Assembly (NCBI GenBank): GCA_902474645.1
Contig: CABRWN010000050.1
Location: 1 to 12,030 of the forward strand
Reading direction: 5' to 3'
DNA length: 12,030 nucleotides
From: an uncultured Collinsella sp.
Lineage (GTDB): Bacteria > Actinomycetota > Coriobacteriia > Coriobacteriales > Coriobacteriaceae
Position numbers and translations under genes: made by a program. This document shows, piece by piece, positions 1 through 7,721 of the stretch (the stretch's first letter is position 1; each line of letters begins with the position of its first letter). The notes under the pieces were generated by a model that did no database searches, had not been told where the DNA came from, and saw only the letters and a list, made by a program, of their open reading frames with translations.

Positions 1-1454
<1,454 letters not shown>

Positions 1455-1458
1455 ATCG

Positions 1459-1483
1459 TTACGCGGTTTTCCAAACCGCGTAA
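1459..1483 (+). terminator. Perfect 11-bp hairpin after ettA
   Basis: TTACGCGGTTT and its exact reverse complement are separated by 3 nt, starting 4 nt after the ettA stop codon. The position suggests transcript termination or 3'-end protection for ettA. No U-run follows, so it is not a canonical intrinsic terminator and may work only as a 3' stabilising structure. Confidence 0.4.
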
Positions 1484-1497
1484 CTGCTCGACGCTGC

Positions 1498-1597
1498 GCG
1501 GGTCGCAAGCACCCCATCTTGCCGTTCAAGCCGTCGCTCGCGTACCGAAGTACGCGTCGCTCCTCTTTCACGGCAACCTGGGGCACTTGCGGCCCGC
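1498..1597 (-). repeat. 100-nt structured intergenic element, copy 1 (RNA-like, minus strand)
   Basis: The two halves are complementary around a centre between 1547 and 1548: 34 of 48 opposed positions are Watson-Crick. Read on the minus strand, two more become G-U pairs, most remaining mismatches are purine-purine, and the tip is CGCGUAC-UUCG-GUACGCG, a C(UUCG)G tetraloop. These point to a minus-strand RNA. From the base upward the paired blocks are 1498-1502/1593-1597, 1504-1509/1586-1591, 1512-1516/1579-1583, 1519-1525/1570-1576 and 1539-1545/1550-1556. It shares CGTGAAAGAGGAG (1560-1572, minus) and CGACG..TTGAACG (1523-1536, minus) with the element at 11932-12029. Weaker pairing continues out to about 1485/1610. 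No known RNA family was recognised, and transcription is not shown. Confidence 0.6.
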
Positions 1598-1620
1598 TCG
1601 CTGTTGGTTACGCAACATCA

Positions 1621-1664
1621 ACAAATAAAAACGGCTCAAATCCTGATTTGGATTTGAGCCGTTT
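1621..1664 (-). terminator. Intrinsic terminator of the minus-strand gene ending at 1669
   Basis: A perfect 15-bp stem (1629-1643 with 1650-1664) and 6-nt loop lie 4 nt past the stop codon of the 1669-2964 gene. On the minus strand the stem runs straight into a T-rich tract (GCCGTTTTTATTTG), the classic intrinsic-terminator layout. On the plus strand only a short T run follows, so plus-strand termination is weaker but possible. Confidence 0.8.
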
Positions 1665-1668
1665 GTCG

Positions 1669-2964
1669 TTACTGCTCGGGTTCTTCGACTTTATCGATGG
1701 CCCAGGTGGATCCGAGGCCACCGGTGGTGTTGCGGCGAATGCGCACGGTGACTTCGTGGCGCTCGCCGGCCTGCGTATAGTGCAGGGGGAAGCTTGCGCG
1801 GTTTCGCGCGGCCTCGATGGTACCGCGCTCGCGGGCGATCCAGTAGTACTCGCCGATGATGCCGAGCGTGTCGGCGCCGTAGGGGAGATAGGTCGACAGC
1901 TGGTGTAGCAACGGGCCGGGGCAGAAGACCTCGGTTGCGAAATCGATGGGGAAGTCCTCGGGGATGGTCGGTGCTGCGGGTGCGGGGGCCGGCGCCATCG
2001 CCGGTGCGGAGGCCTGCTCATTGACGGGCGTCACCTCGATGACGGGCGCGGGTTCGGTGCCGAGTACTGATTCGGTGTCCGCTTTCGGCATCGCCGCGGA
2101 ATCTGCGGGCTCGACGATGGCGGGTGCGTCTGCGGTCGCGGTGTCGAGCTCGACTTGCGGAGCGCTCTGATTCTCGACGCTCGACTTTACCTCGATGGGC
2201 GTGGATGCCATGGTGGTGATGCCGGCGTTGGCGTTCTCGGGGTCATAGACGACCGTGAGCGAGATGGCGGGCTGCGGCGTCTCGGGCTCCGGCGCCGACT
2301 CGGTAACGCCTTGATCGGCGGGCTCGTCGGACTGGTCGTCCTCGGCCTTGTCACCAAAGACATCGCTGTTTTGGAACGCAGACGTCTCGGGTTGGTCAGC
2401 GGCTTCTTCGGTTGTCGACTTGGGCGCTTCGTTGAGCTCAACAGTGGCTTCCTGCTCGGATATGACTTCGGAATCGGCCGTGGCGGCGATTTCGGTTTCT
2501 GCTGTTACCTCAATAGCGACTTCGATCTCTGCCTCGGGCTCGGGTTCCGGCGCGGCTTCAACCATGGTTTCTGGCTTGGGACGTTTAACGTGCTTGGGAC
2601 GCACGGCCTTGAGGTCCTTCTCGCCGCGTTTCTTCTTTTTGTAGGACTGCTTGGCGCCCTTGGCAGCCTTGGGCTTGTCCTCGCCTTTGGCAAGGGCGGC
2701 ATCCCAGGCATCGTTGGCGATGACGGTGGCATACAGGCGGCCGCCCTTAAAGACGGTCAGCTTAATGCAGTCGTTGAGCTCCTCGAGCAGCTCGCGCGTG
2801 GACTCGAAGCCCAGGTCATAAGCGGTCATGTCGCCGGCGGCGAGCGCCTCCTCGACCTGCGTCATAAACGTTTGCTTGCCGCACCCAATCGCGTCGCGCA
2901 GCAGGCGATACAGATAGATGTGGTTGCTCAGCGAAAGCGTGGGCCTAACTATTGTCTTGCTCAT
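1669..2964 (-). CDS. Conserved-looking protein of unknown function with acidic low-complexity centre
   Basis: 431 aa from ATG at 2964, chosen because AGAGGAG sits about 7 nt upstream; an in-frame ATG 13 codons earlier has no such site. Three parts are visible. Residues 1-95 form a compact-looking region (MSKTIVRPTLSLSNHIYLYR... FKGGRLYATVIANDAWDAAL). Residues 96-130 are strongly basic (KQSYKKKKRGEK, RPKHVKRPK). Residues 131-333 are Glu/Ala/Pro/Ser/Thr-rich and probably disordered. Residues 334-425 form a second compact region with an IPEDFPIDFATEVFCPGPLL opening and LPYGADTLGIIGEYYWIARERGTIEAARNR. No signal peptide, membrane helix or catalytic motif is evident, so it is likely cytoplasmic. 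The basic stretch could contact nucleic acid, which is inference only. I do not recognise the family. It is followed by a strong terminator and preceded by a separate terminator, so it is probably transcribed alone. Confidence 0.85.
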   Translation of the reverse strand: MSKTIVRPTLSLSNHIYLYRLLRDAIGCGKQTFMTQVEEALAAGDMTAYDLGFESTRELLEELNDCIKLTVFKGGRLYATVIANDAWDAALAKGEDKPKAAKGAKQSYKKKKRGEKDLKAVRPKHVKRPKPETMVEAAPEPEPEAEIEVAIEVTAETEIAATADSEVISEQEATVELNEAPKSTTEEAADQPETSAFQNSDVFGDKAEDDQSDEPADQGVTESAPEPETPQPAISLTVVYDPENANAGITTMASTPIEVKSSVENQSAPQVELDTATADAPAIVEPADSAAMPKADTESVLGTEPAPVIEVTPVNEQASAPAMAPAPAPAAPTIPEDFPIDFATEVFCPGPLLHQLSTYLPYGADTLGIIGEYYWIARERGTIEAARNRASFPLHYTQAGERHEVTVRIRRNTTGGLGSTWAIDKVEEPEQ

Positions 2965-2976
2965 GGCAAATCTCCT

Positions 2977-2992
2977 CTTTACACATGTAAAG
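2977..2992. promoter_or_regulatory. Operator-like inverted repeat upstream of the 1669-2964 gene
   Basis: CTTTACA-CA-TGTAAAG is a perfect 7-bp inverted repeat with a 2-nt spacer, immediately upstream of the AGAGGAG ribosome-binding site. A -10-like TAAGAT (minus strand, 2994-2999) lies just beyond it, so the palindrome would fall at the transcription start. A second inverted repeat, ATGGCG-TT-CGCCAT (3007-3020), lies further upstream. A repressor site is plausible but not shown. Confidence 0.35.
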
Positions 2993-3033
2993 CATCTTAC
3001 CATCGCATGGCGTTCGCCATGGCGGCGCCCAAG

Positions 3034-3070
3034 GCAAACGGGCGCGAACCGCTTTCGATTCGCGCCCGTT
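3034..3070 (-). terminator. Terminator-like hairpin of the minus-strand membrane-protein gene
   Basis: A perfect 12-bp stem (3037-3048 with 3059-3070, AACGGGCGCGAA arm) lies about 35 nt downstream of the stop codon at 3105. On the minus strand it is followed by only a short TTTGCC, so the U-tract is weak. It separates the two minus-strand genes. Confidence 0.6.
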
Positions 3071-3104
3071 ATACAGGTCGGTTATCTATGAGAGGCAAAT
3101 GTGC

Positions 3105-4055
3105 TTAGTTGCCCGATGCCGTGCCTTGGCTTGAACTGTCAGATGTCGTGCCCGACGTGGTGCCGCTCGAATTGGTGTTGCTACTGTCTGCTGCACCCGT
3201 TCCCGACGTGGTGTCGCTCGTCTGGCCTCCCGTGTTTGGCTGTGAACCGTCAGTTGTTTGGCTTGAGTTGGTCGTGTCGGACGGCGTGCCACTGTTGGCC
3301 GTAGAGGAATCGGTGCCCTGCGATTGGTTTTGGGTGTTCGAGGACGAATCGGCAGAGGTAGAACTGTCTTGCGTGCCGTCCGCCTGTGCCTGCTGATCTT
3401 GCGACTGGGTGTTGCCATTTGCATCGCTCTCGGTCGTGCGCGACGAAAGGATTGGCTCGGGGCGCTCGCCCAGACCCTCACCGGCGGTGGTTATAAGGAT
3501 GGCACCGGTGCAGGCGATGACCGCGACGATGGCGATGGCGATCGAGAAGACGATGACCTTCTTTTGCGTCTGGCTGCGCTCTGCCGCGGCCTTGGCGCGC
3601 AGGCTGTTAGGGGCAACGCGCGCCGTGGTCGCACGCCCCGCAACCTGGCGCATCTCCTGCGTGGTCGCGGCGCCGCCCAGGTGCTCCTCGGCATTAAGCT
3701 CAACGGGCTCATAGGCGCCGGCAGGATAGTCGACAGCGGCATGCGTGCCCTTGATTGCTTCGGCGCTGGCAGAGATAAAGTGGCGGTAGACCTGCGAGGA
3801 CACAACGGTGATGACCGAGCTCACGGCGGCGCCAATTACTGAACCAGCGATACCAATCTTGGAAGCAAGCGCGACGCTTGTGGCGGCGGCTGCGGCGCCA
3901 GCGATGATCTGGGGAATGGAAATGTCATCGAACAGGCCCTTTTTGGGCGCGATGGCCATGGTCTGTCCGATGGAATGGTTTTCGTGCACGCCGTTGTTGA
4001 GCGCGGCCGGTGTCATGACGCGCGTGCGCGGCGCGTCGGTGTACTTGGTTGTCAT
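3105..4055 (-). CDS. Membrane protein of unknown function with Ser/Thr/Asn/Gln-rich C-terminal tail
   Basis: 316 aa from ATG at 4055, which has GGGAGG about 8 nt upstream; the reading frame continues 32 codons further upstream without a comparable site. Seen: a polar N-terminus (1-46); a long hydrophobic Ala/Ile/Val/Gly-rich stretch (47-88) that could be one or two membrane segments or a membrane hairpin; a charged middle (89-166) with Ala- and Arg-rich stretches; a clear transmembrane helix (167-190, VIVFSIAIAIVAVIACTGAI); and a ~110-residue low-complexity tail of Ser, Thr, Asn, Gln, Gly and Asp (205-316). No N-terminal signal peptide is seen. The basic KK before the 167-190 helix suggests the tail lies outside the cell (positive-inside rule), where such tails often act as wall-spanning or glycosylated linkers; that is inference. 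No LPxTG sorting motif is present. The family is not recognised. Divergent from nadE. Confidence 0.82.
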   Translation of the reverse strand: MTTKYTDAPRTRVMTPAALNNGVHENHSIGQTMAIAPKKGLFDDISIPQIIAGAAAAATSVALASKIGIAGSVIGAAVSSVITVVSSQVYRHFISASAEAIKGTHAAVDYPAGAYEPVELNAEEHLGGAATTQEMRQVAGRATTARVAPNSLRAKAAAERSQTQKKVIVFSIAIAIVAVIACTGAILITTAGEGLGERPEPILSSRTTESDANGNTQSQDQQAQADGTQDSSTSADSSSNTQNQSQGTDSSTANSGTPSDTTNSSQTTDGSQPNTGGQTSDTTSGTGAADSSNTNSSGTTSGTTSDSSSQGTASGN

Positions 4056-4141
4056 ACGGGGTCCTCCCGGTGTAAATCTGCTTCGTTTCGTGTAGCCATC
4101 AGGGTACCCACCAGATGTGAATCGCGTATGTCGTTTGCCAG

Positions 4142-4170
4142 ATATCATCAAGTTATCAATAGCTCACCAA
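4142..4170 (-). promoter_or_regulatory. Putative promoter for the minus-strand membrane-protein gene
   Basis: On the minus strand, TTGGTG (4165-4170) is followed after 17 nt by TGATAT (4142-4147), a reasonable -35/-10 pair about 90 nt upstream of the start at 4055. The -35 overlaps the palindrome at 4165-4177. Based on sequence resemblance only. Confidence 0.35.
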
Positions 4171-4177
4171 ATTGGTG
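4165..4177. promoter_or_regulatory. Palindrome CACCAA-A-TTGGTG in the divergent intergenic region
   Basis: A perfect 6-bp inverted repeat around one central base, between the nadE gene and the divergent membrane-protein gene. It overlaps the putative minus-strand -35 and lies about 27 nt upstream of the putative nadE -10. It could be a regulator-binding site; the factor is unknown. Confidence 0.35.
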
Positions 4178-4204
4178 GGGTGCGGCTGGGCACAGCGATT
4201 GAAC

Positions 4205-4210
4205 TACAAT
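4205..4210 (+). promoter_or_regulatory. Putative -10 element of nadE
   Basis: TACAAT lies 48 nt before the chosen nadE start. The same kind of hexamer (TACAAT, TATACT) also occurs upstream of other plus-strand genes in this window. No convincing -35 is visible 16-18 nt upstream. Confidence 0.4.
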
Positions 4211-4258
4211 AGGGCTTGCTAATTGTTTGGAACGGCGGCTACGCACGGGAGCGTTCTT

Positions 4259-6238
4259 ATGAATCTTCACCTTTCTCAGTCTGATGGCTTTTTGCGTGTG
4301 GCGGCGGCGTCGCCGCAGATTCGCGTGGCCGATGTCGAGGGCAATGCCGAGGTTGCGTTAGCGGCTGTTCGCGCGGCTGTCGAGCGCGGCGTTCGTGCTC
4401 TGGTGCTGCCCGAGCTCAACTTGTGCGGCTATACCGTGGCCGATCTGTTCCATAACCGCACATTACTGCATGCCTGCGAGGCTGCTTTGGTGCATATCCT
4501 CGATGAGACTCGTGAGCTGCCGATTGTCTTTACCATCGGTCTTCCCGTTGCAGTTGCCGAGAATATCTACAACTGCGCCGCCGTGTGCTGCGCGGGCGAG
4601 CTTTTGGGCCTTACGGCCAAGAAGTATCTTCCCAACTATGGCGAGTTCTACGAGCACCGCTGGTTTGCTCCGGCGCCTGCGGATCCCGTGTGGGTTGAAT
4701 TTGCCGGTCAGGGTCCGGTTCCGCTGGGTTCGGGGCTTGTCTACCGTTGCTGTGATGAGGGCGCCGAGGACCTGGTGCTGGGTGTTGAGGTCTGTGAGGA
4801 CCTGTGGGTGCCGGCGCCCCCTTCGACCGAGATGGCGCTTGCCGGTGCCACGGTGATTCTCAACCCGTCGGCCTCGGACGAGATTATCGGTAAGGCAGAT
4901 TACCGCCGCAGCCTCATTTCCAATCAGAGCGCGCGCCTGTACTGTGCCTATGCCTATGCGGACGCGAGCGAGGGCGAGTCCACGACCGACATGGTCTTTG
5001 CAGGCGAGAACCTCGTCTACGAAAACGGTTCGAAGCTCGCCGCGACCAAACTGCTTACCTGCGATATGGCCGTCGCCGATGTCGATCTTGACCGTCTGGC
5101 TGCCGAGCGCCGTCGCTCGACGACGTGGACGCGCGCGGACGATGCGCCGGAGGCCACGACCGTTGAGTTTTCGTTTGAGGGCGTGCTGGCCGAAGAACCT
5201 GTCCTGCGCGATGCCTGCGATATCGACCGCGTTTTCCCGCGCGCGCCCTTTGTGCCGGCCGACCACGGCGACTTGGCCGAGCGCTGCGAGACGATCCTCG
5301 ATCTGCAGACTGCGGGCCTCAAGACCCGCCTTGCCCACACGGGTACCAAGGCTGCGGTTATCGGCCTTTCGGGCGGCTTGGACTCCACGCTAGCGCTGCT
5401 TGTGACCGTGCGTGCCTTCGATGCACTGGGGCTGCCGCGCACTGGTATCACAGCCGTGTCCATGCCCGGCTTCGGCACGACGCATCGCACCAAGTCGAAT
5501 GCCGAGTCGCTCGCTCGCGACCTGGGTGTGAGCTTCCGCGAGGTTTCGATCAACGCGGCTGTGGAGCAGCACTTCAAGGACATTGAGCATGATCCGGCCG
5601 TGCAGGACGTGACCTACGAGAACAGCCAGGCGCGCGAGCGTACGCAGATTCTGATGGATCTGGCCAACCAGGCTGGCGGTTTTGTCATTGGCACGGGCGA
5701 CCTGTCGGAGCTGGCGCTCGGCTGGGCTACCTATAACGGCGACCACATGAGCATGTACGCCGTCAACGCGAGCGTGCCCAAGACGCTTGTGCGCCATCTG
5801 GTGCGCTATGCCGCCGATGTCTTTGGTGGGCGTATTGCCGAGGTCTTGCTCGATATCCTCGATACGCCGGTGTCCCCCGAGCTTCTGCCGCCCACGGGCG
5901 ACGGCGAGATTGCGCAGAAGACCGAGGATTTGGTGGGCCCGTACGAGCTGCACGACTACTTCCTCTACTACCTGCTGCGTTTTGGCTTTGAGCCGGGCAA
6001 GATCTACCGCATGGCGCTCAAGAGCTTCGAGGGCGTCTACGACGCCAAGACCGTCCACACGTGGCTACGTACGTTTTACCGTCGCTTCTTTGCCCAGCAG
6101 TTTAAGCGCAGCTGCCTGCCCGATGGTCCCAAGGTGGGCTCGGTGACGCTCAGCCCGCGTGGCGATTGGCGTATGCCGAGTGACGCTAGCTCGCGTCTGT
6201 GGCTTGCGCAGATCGACGCGCTCAATCCAGTTGACTAA
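4259..6238 (+). CDS. nadE: Glutamine-dependent NAD+ synthetase
   Basis: 659 aa from ATG at 4259, with GGGAG 7 nt upstream; an in-frame TTG at 4223 is less likely. It catalyses the last step of NAD+ biosynthesis: ATP-dependent amidation of nicotinate adenine dinucleotide using ammonia taken from glutamine. Two domains are visible. The N-terminal nitrilase-type glutaminase (~12-275) has the catalytic triad Glu52 (LPELNLCGY), Lys121 (AKKYLPNYGEF) and Cys179 (GVEVCEDLW). The C-terminal synthetase domain (~340-640) has the ATP-pyrophosphatase P-loop SGGLDST (371-377), IGTGDLSELALGW (477-489) and NGDHMSMY (493-500). Length and domain order match the actinobacterial/mycobacterial glutamine-dependent type rather than the short ammonia-dependent form. 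Cytoplasmic. Stands between a divergent unknown gene and an aminotransferase, from which it is separated by a strong terminator, so it is probably monocistronic. Confidence 0.96.
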   Translation: MNLHLSQSDGFLRVAAASPQIRVADVEGNAEVALAAVRAAVERGVRALVLPELNLCGYTVADLFHNRTLLHACEAALVHILDETRELPIVFTIGLPVAVAENIYNCAAVCCAGELLGLTAKKYLPNYGEFYEHRWFAPAPADPVWVEFAGQGPVPLGSGLVYRCCDEGAEDLVLGVEVCEDLWVPAPPSTEMALAGATVILNPSASDEIIGKADYRRSLISNQSARLYCAYAYADASEGESTTDMVFAGENLVYENGSKLAATKLLTCDMAVADVDLDRLAAERRRSTTWTRADDAPEATTVEFSFEGVLAEEPVLRDACDIDRVFPRAPFVPADHGDLAERCETILDLQTAGLKTRLAHTGTKAAVIGLSGGLDSTLALLVTVRAFDALGLPRTGITAVSMPGFGTTHRTKSNAESLARDLGVSFREVSINAAVEQHFKDIEHDPAVQDVTYENSQARERTQILMDLANQAGGFVIGTGDLSELALGWATYNGDHMSMYAVNASVPKTLVRHLVRYAADVFGGRIAEVLLDILDTPVSPELLPPTGDGEIAQKTEDLVGPYELHDYFLYYLLRFGFEPGKIYRMALKSFEGVYDAKTVHTWLRTFYRRFFAQQFKRSCLPDGPKVGSVTLSPRGDWRMPSDASSRLWLAQIDALNPVD

Positions 6239-6257
6239 GGTTGGCTAAATTGAACCA

Positions 6258-6304
6258 ATACGGGGGTTGCAAGCGTTACACTTTTGCAATCTGATGGCCC
6301 GTAT
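6258..6304 (+). promoter_or_regulatory. Nested stem-loop in the nadE-aminotransferase spacer
   Basis: ATACGGG (6258-6264) pairs exactly with CCCGTAT (6298-6304). Inside, two copies of self-complementary TTGCAA (6267-6272 and 6284-6289) can pair with each other around an 11-nt loop. The structure ends 2 nt before the intrinsic terminator. A -10-like TACACT (6277-6282) sits in the apical loop, so the repeats may instead be a DNA operator around a promoter. No known riboswitch was recognised. Confidence 0.35.
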
Positions 6305-6306
6305 CG

Positions 6307-6338
6307 CGCGGCGCTCTTGTCGGAGCGCCGCGTTTTTT
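6307..6338 (+). terminator. Strong intrinsic terminator ahead of the aminotransferase
   Basis: A perfect 10-bp GC-rich stem (CGCGGCGCTC, 6307-6316 with 6323-6332) with a 6-nt loop is followed directly by TTTTTT (6333-6338). It can end the nadE transcript. It lies only 18 nt before the aminotransferase start, leaving no room for a promoter in between, so it may also act as an attenuator for that gene. Confidence 0.82.
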
Positions 6339-6356
6339 ATATCGAAAGGTGGCACC

Positions 6357-7520
6357 ATGCAGGCATCGCAGCGTCTCGACCGCTTTGGCGCGGAGGTCTT
6401 CGCCTCGCTCAACAACAAGCTTCTCGCGCTGAAGGCTCGGGGCAAGACCATTTACAACATGAGCGTGGGCACGCCCGACTTTAAGCCGTACGACCATGTG
6501 GTCGAGGCGCTCACGCAGGCAGCCCAAGATCCCGAGATGTGGAAGTATGCCCTGCGCGACCTGCCCGAACTCAAGCAAGCCGTGTGCGATTACTATGAGC
6601 GTCGCTTTGGCGTTTCGGGCATTACGCCGTCCATGGTGCAGTCGTGCAACGGCACGCAGGAGGGCGTGGGCCATTTGGGCCTGGCCCTGCTCGATCCGGG
6701 TGACACCATTCTGGTTCCCGATCCGTGCTACCCGGTCTTTGAGGCGGGTGCCAAAATCGCCGATGCCAAGCTCGAATACTATCCGCTGGTTGCCGAGCAT
6801 AATTACCTGCCCTATGTGGCGGGCATCGATCCCGAGGTGGCCGATCGTGCCAAGTATATGATCGTGTCGCTGCCCGCCAACCCGGTGGGCTCGGTGGGCA
6901 CGCCCGAGGTCTACGAGGAGATCATCGCTTTCGCCCGCGAGCACGACCTGCTCATCGTCCATGACAACGCATACTCCGACATCGTGTTCGACGGCGAGCC
7001 GGGCGGCAGCTTCTTGCAGTATCCCGGCGCGCTCGAGGTGGGCGTTGAGTTCTTCTCGCTTTCCAAGTCGTTTAACGTCACCGGTGCCCGCATCGGCTTT
7101 TTGGTCGGTCGCGAGGACGTGGTCTCTGCCTTTGCCAAGCTGCGCGGCCAGATCGACTTCGGTATGTTCTTCCCGATCCAGAAGGCCGCCATCGCCTGCC
7201 TGAACGGTCCGCGCGATGAGGTCGAGGCGCAGCGTCTGAAGTACCAGGAGCGCCGCGATGCCCTGTGCGACGGTCTTGAGGGCCTGGGCTGGGAGCGTCC
7301 CAACGCGCATGGCTCTATGTTTGTGTGGGCCAAGCTTCCCGGTGGTCGCACCGATTCCATGGCGTTTTGCGAGGAGCTCATGGAGAAGGCTGGCGTTGTG
7401 GTGACGCCGGGCGCGAGCTTTGGTCCTTCGGGCGAGGGGCACGTGCGCATAGCGCTGGTCCTGCCGCCCGATCAGATTGCTTTGGCTGTCGAGGCCATTC
7501 GCGAGGCGGGCCTGTATTAG
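6357..7520 (+). CDS. PLP-dependent class I/II aminotransferase, substrate uncertain
   Basis: 387 aa from ATG at 6357, with AAAGG 7 nt upstream; the frame is open for 30 further codons upstream but crosses the terminator, so the later start is preferred. Fold type I aminotransferase: Asn175 (PANPVG), Asp203 and Tyr206 (HDNAYSD), the Schiff-base lysine Lys237 in SLSKSFNVTGARIGF, and the carboxylate-binding Arg364 (HVRIAL) are all in place. Known for this family: amino group transfer between an amino acid and a 2-oxo acid in the cytoplasm. SLSKSFN.TGARIGF and the general layout recall LL-diaminopimelate aminotransferases and PatA/AlaA-like enzymes. Aspartate, alanine or aromatic substrates cannot be excluded, so no symbol is given. 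It is followed by 201 nt of non-coding sequence before lactate dehydrogenase, and thus is not in a tight operon. Confidence 0.9.
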   Translation: MQASQRLDRFGAEVFASLNNKLLALKARGKTIYNMSVGTPDFKPYDHVVEALTQAAQDPEMWKYALRDLPELKQAVCDYYERRFGVSGITPSMVQSCNGTQEGVGHLGLALLDPGDTILVPDPCYPVFEAGAKIADAKLEYYPLVAEHNYLPYVAGIDPEVADRAKYMIVSLPANPVGSVGTPEVYEEIIAFAREHDLLIVHDNAYSDIVFDGEPGGSFLQYPGALEVGVEFFSLSKSFNVTGARIGFLVGREDVVSAFAKLRGQIDFGMFFPIQKAAIACLNGPRDEVEAQRLKYQERRDALCDGLEGLGWERPNAHGSMFVWAKLPGGRTDSMAFCEELMEKAGVVVTPGASFGPSGEGHVRIALVLPPDQIALAVEAIREAGLY

Positions 7521-7546
7521 AAAGGTATTTCGGCTCGTCAATAGCT

Positions 7547-7599
7547 CGAAACCGATTTCGTGCAGTTATTTTACGAATACTGCAAACAATTTCGGTAAA
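7547..7599. promoter_or_regulatory. AT-rich region with several inverted repeats upstream of lactate dehydrogenase
   Basis: Between 7521 and 7640 base composition drops well below the coding level. Inverted repeats seen: CGAAA-CCGA-TTTCG (7547-7560); TGCAGT...ACTGCA (7561-7566 with 7579-7584); and TTTACGAA...TTCGGTAAA (7570-7577 with 7591-7599, one extra base). These are candidate regulator sites for the lactate dehydrogenase promoter. None fits the TTGTGA..TCACAA pattern of Rex well. Confidence 0.35.
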
Positions 7600-7626
7600 C
7601 GGTCGATTTTCGGCTGCGAATAGGGG

Positions 7627-7632
7627 CATAAT
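7627..7632 (+). promoter_or_regulatory. Putative -10 element of lactate dehydrogenase
   Basis: CATAAT preceded by GGGG, about 90 nt before the start codon, within the AT-rich spacer. The predicted leader would start near 7639 and contain the hairpin at 7664-7696. No clear -35. Confidence 0.3.
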
Positions 7633-7663
7633 CAAAGTCCCGATTGGATGTATTGGGATTACG

Positions 7664-7700
7664 ACAAGCCGCTCGGGTCGTTCCCGGGCGGCTTGTTTGT
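7664..7700 (+). terminator. Terminator-like hairpin in the lactate dehydrogenase leader
   Basis: A 14-bp stem with one G-U pair (ACAAGCCGCTCGGG, 7664-7677 with 7683-7696) and 5-nt loop is followed by TTGT, a weak U-tract. It could end the aminotransferase transcript or attenuate lactate dehydrogenase expression; it ends 14 nt before the GGGAG ribosome-binding site. Confidence 0.55.
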
Positions 7701-7721
7701 GGAGAGAGATGGGAGTTTCTA

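Noticed and set aside
2155..3108. 317-codon plus-strand frame opposite the acidic-linker gene
   Set aside because: Leu/Gly-rich antisense shadow of the low-complexity region; the minus-strand gene has a good ribosome-binding site, coherent ends and a terminator.
3109..3450. Possible CRISPR or tandem DNA repeats in the 3' part of the membrane-protein gene
   Set aside because: The repetition comes from Ser/Thr/Gly/Asn-rich codons within one reading frame; there are no regular repeats with unique spacers.
6258..6304. Fluoride (crcB) or other known riboswitch, prompted by TGATGGCC in the leader
   Set aside because: Only the short TGATGGCC string resembles crcB; the required 5' half is absent and the stems do not match.
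6276..7541. 421-codon open frame on the minus strand opposite the aminotransferase
   Set aside because: Antisense shadow of a clear PLP enzyme, caused by GC-rich codon bias; no ribosome-binding site or recognisable domain.
7547..7599. Rex operator for lactate dehydrogenase
   Set aside because: The repeats lack the TTGTGA/TCACAA half-sites that define Rex binding.
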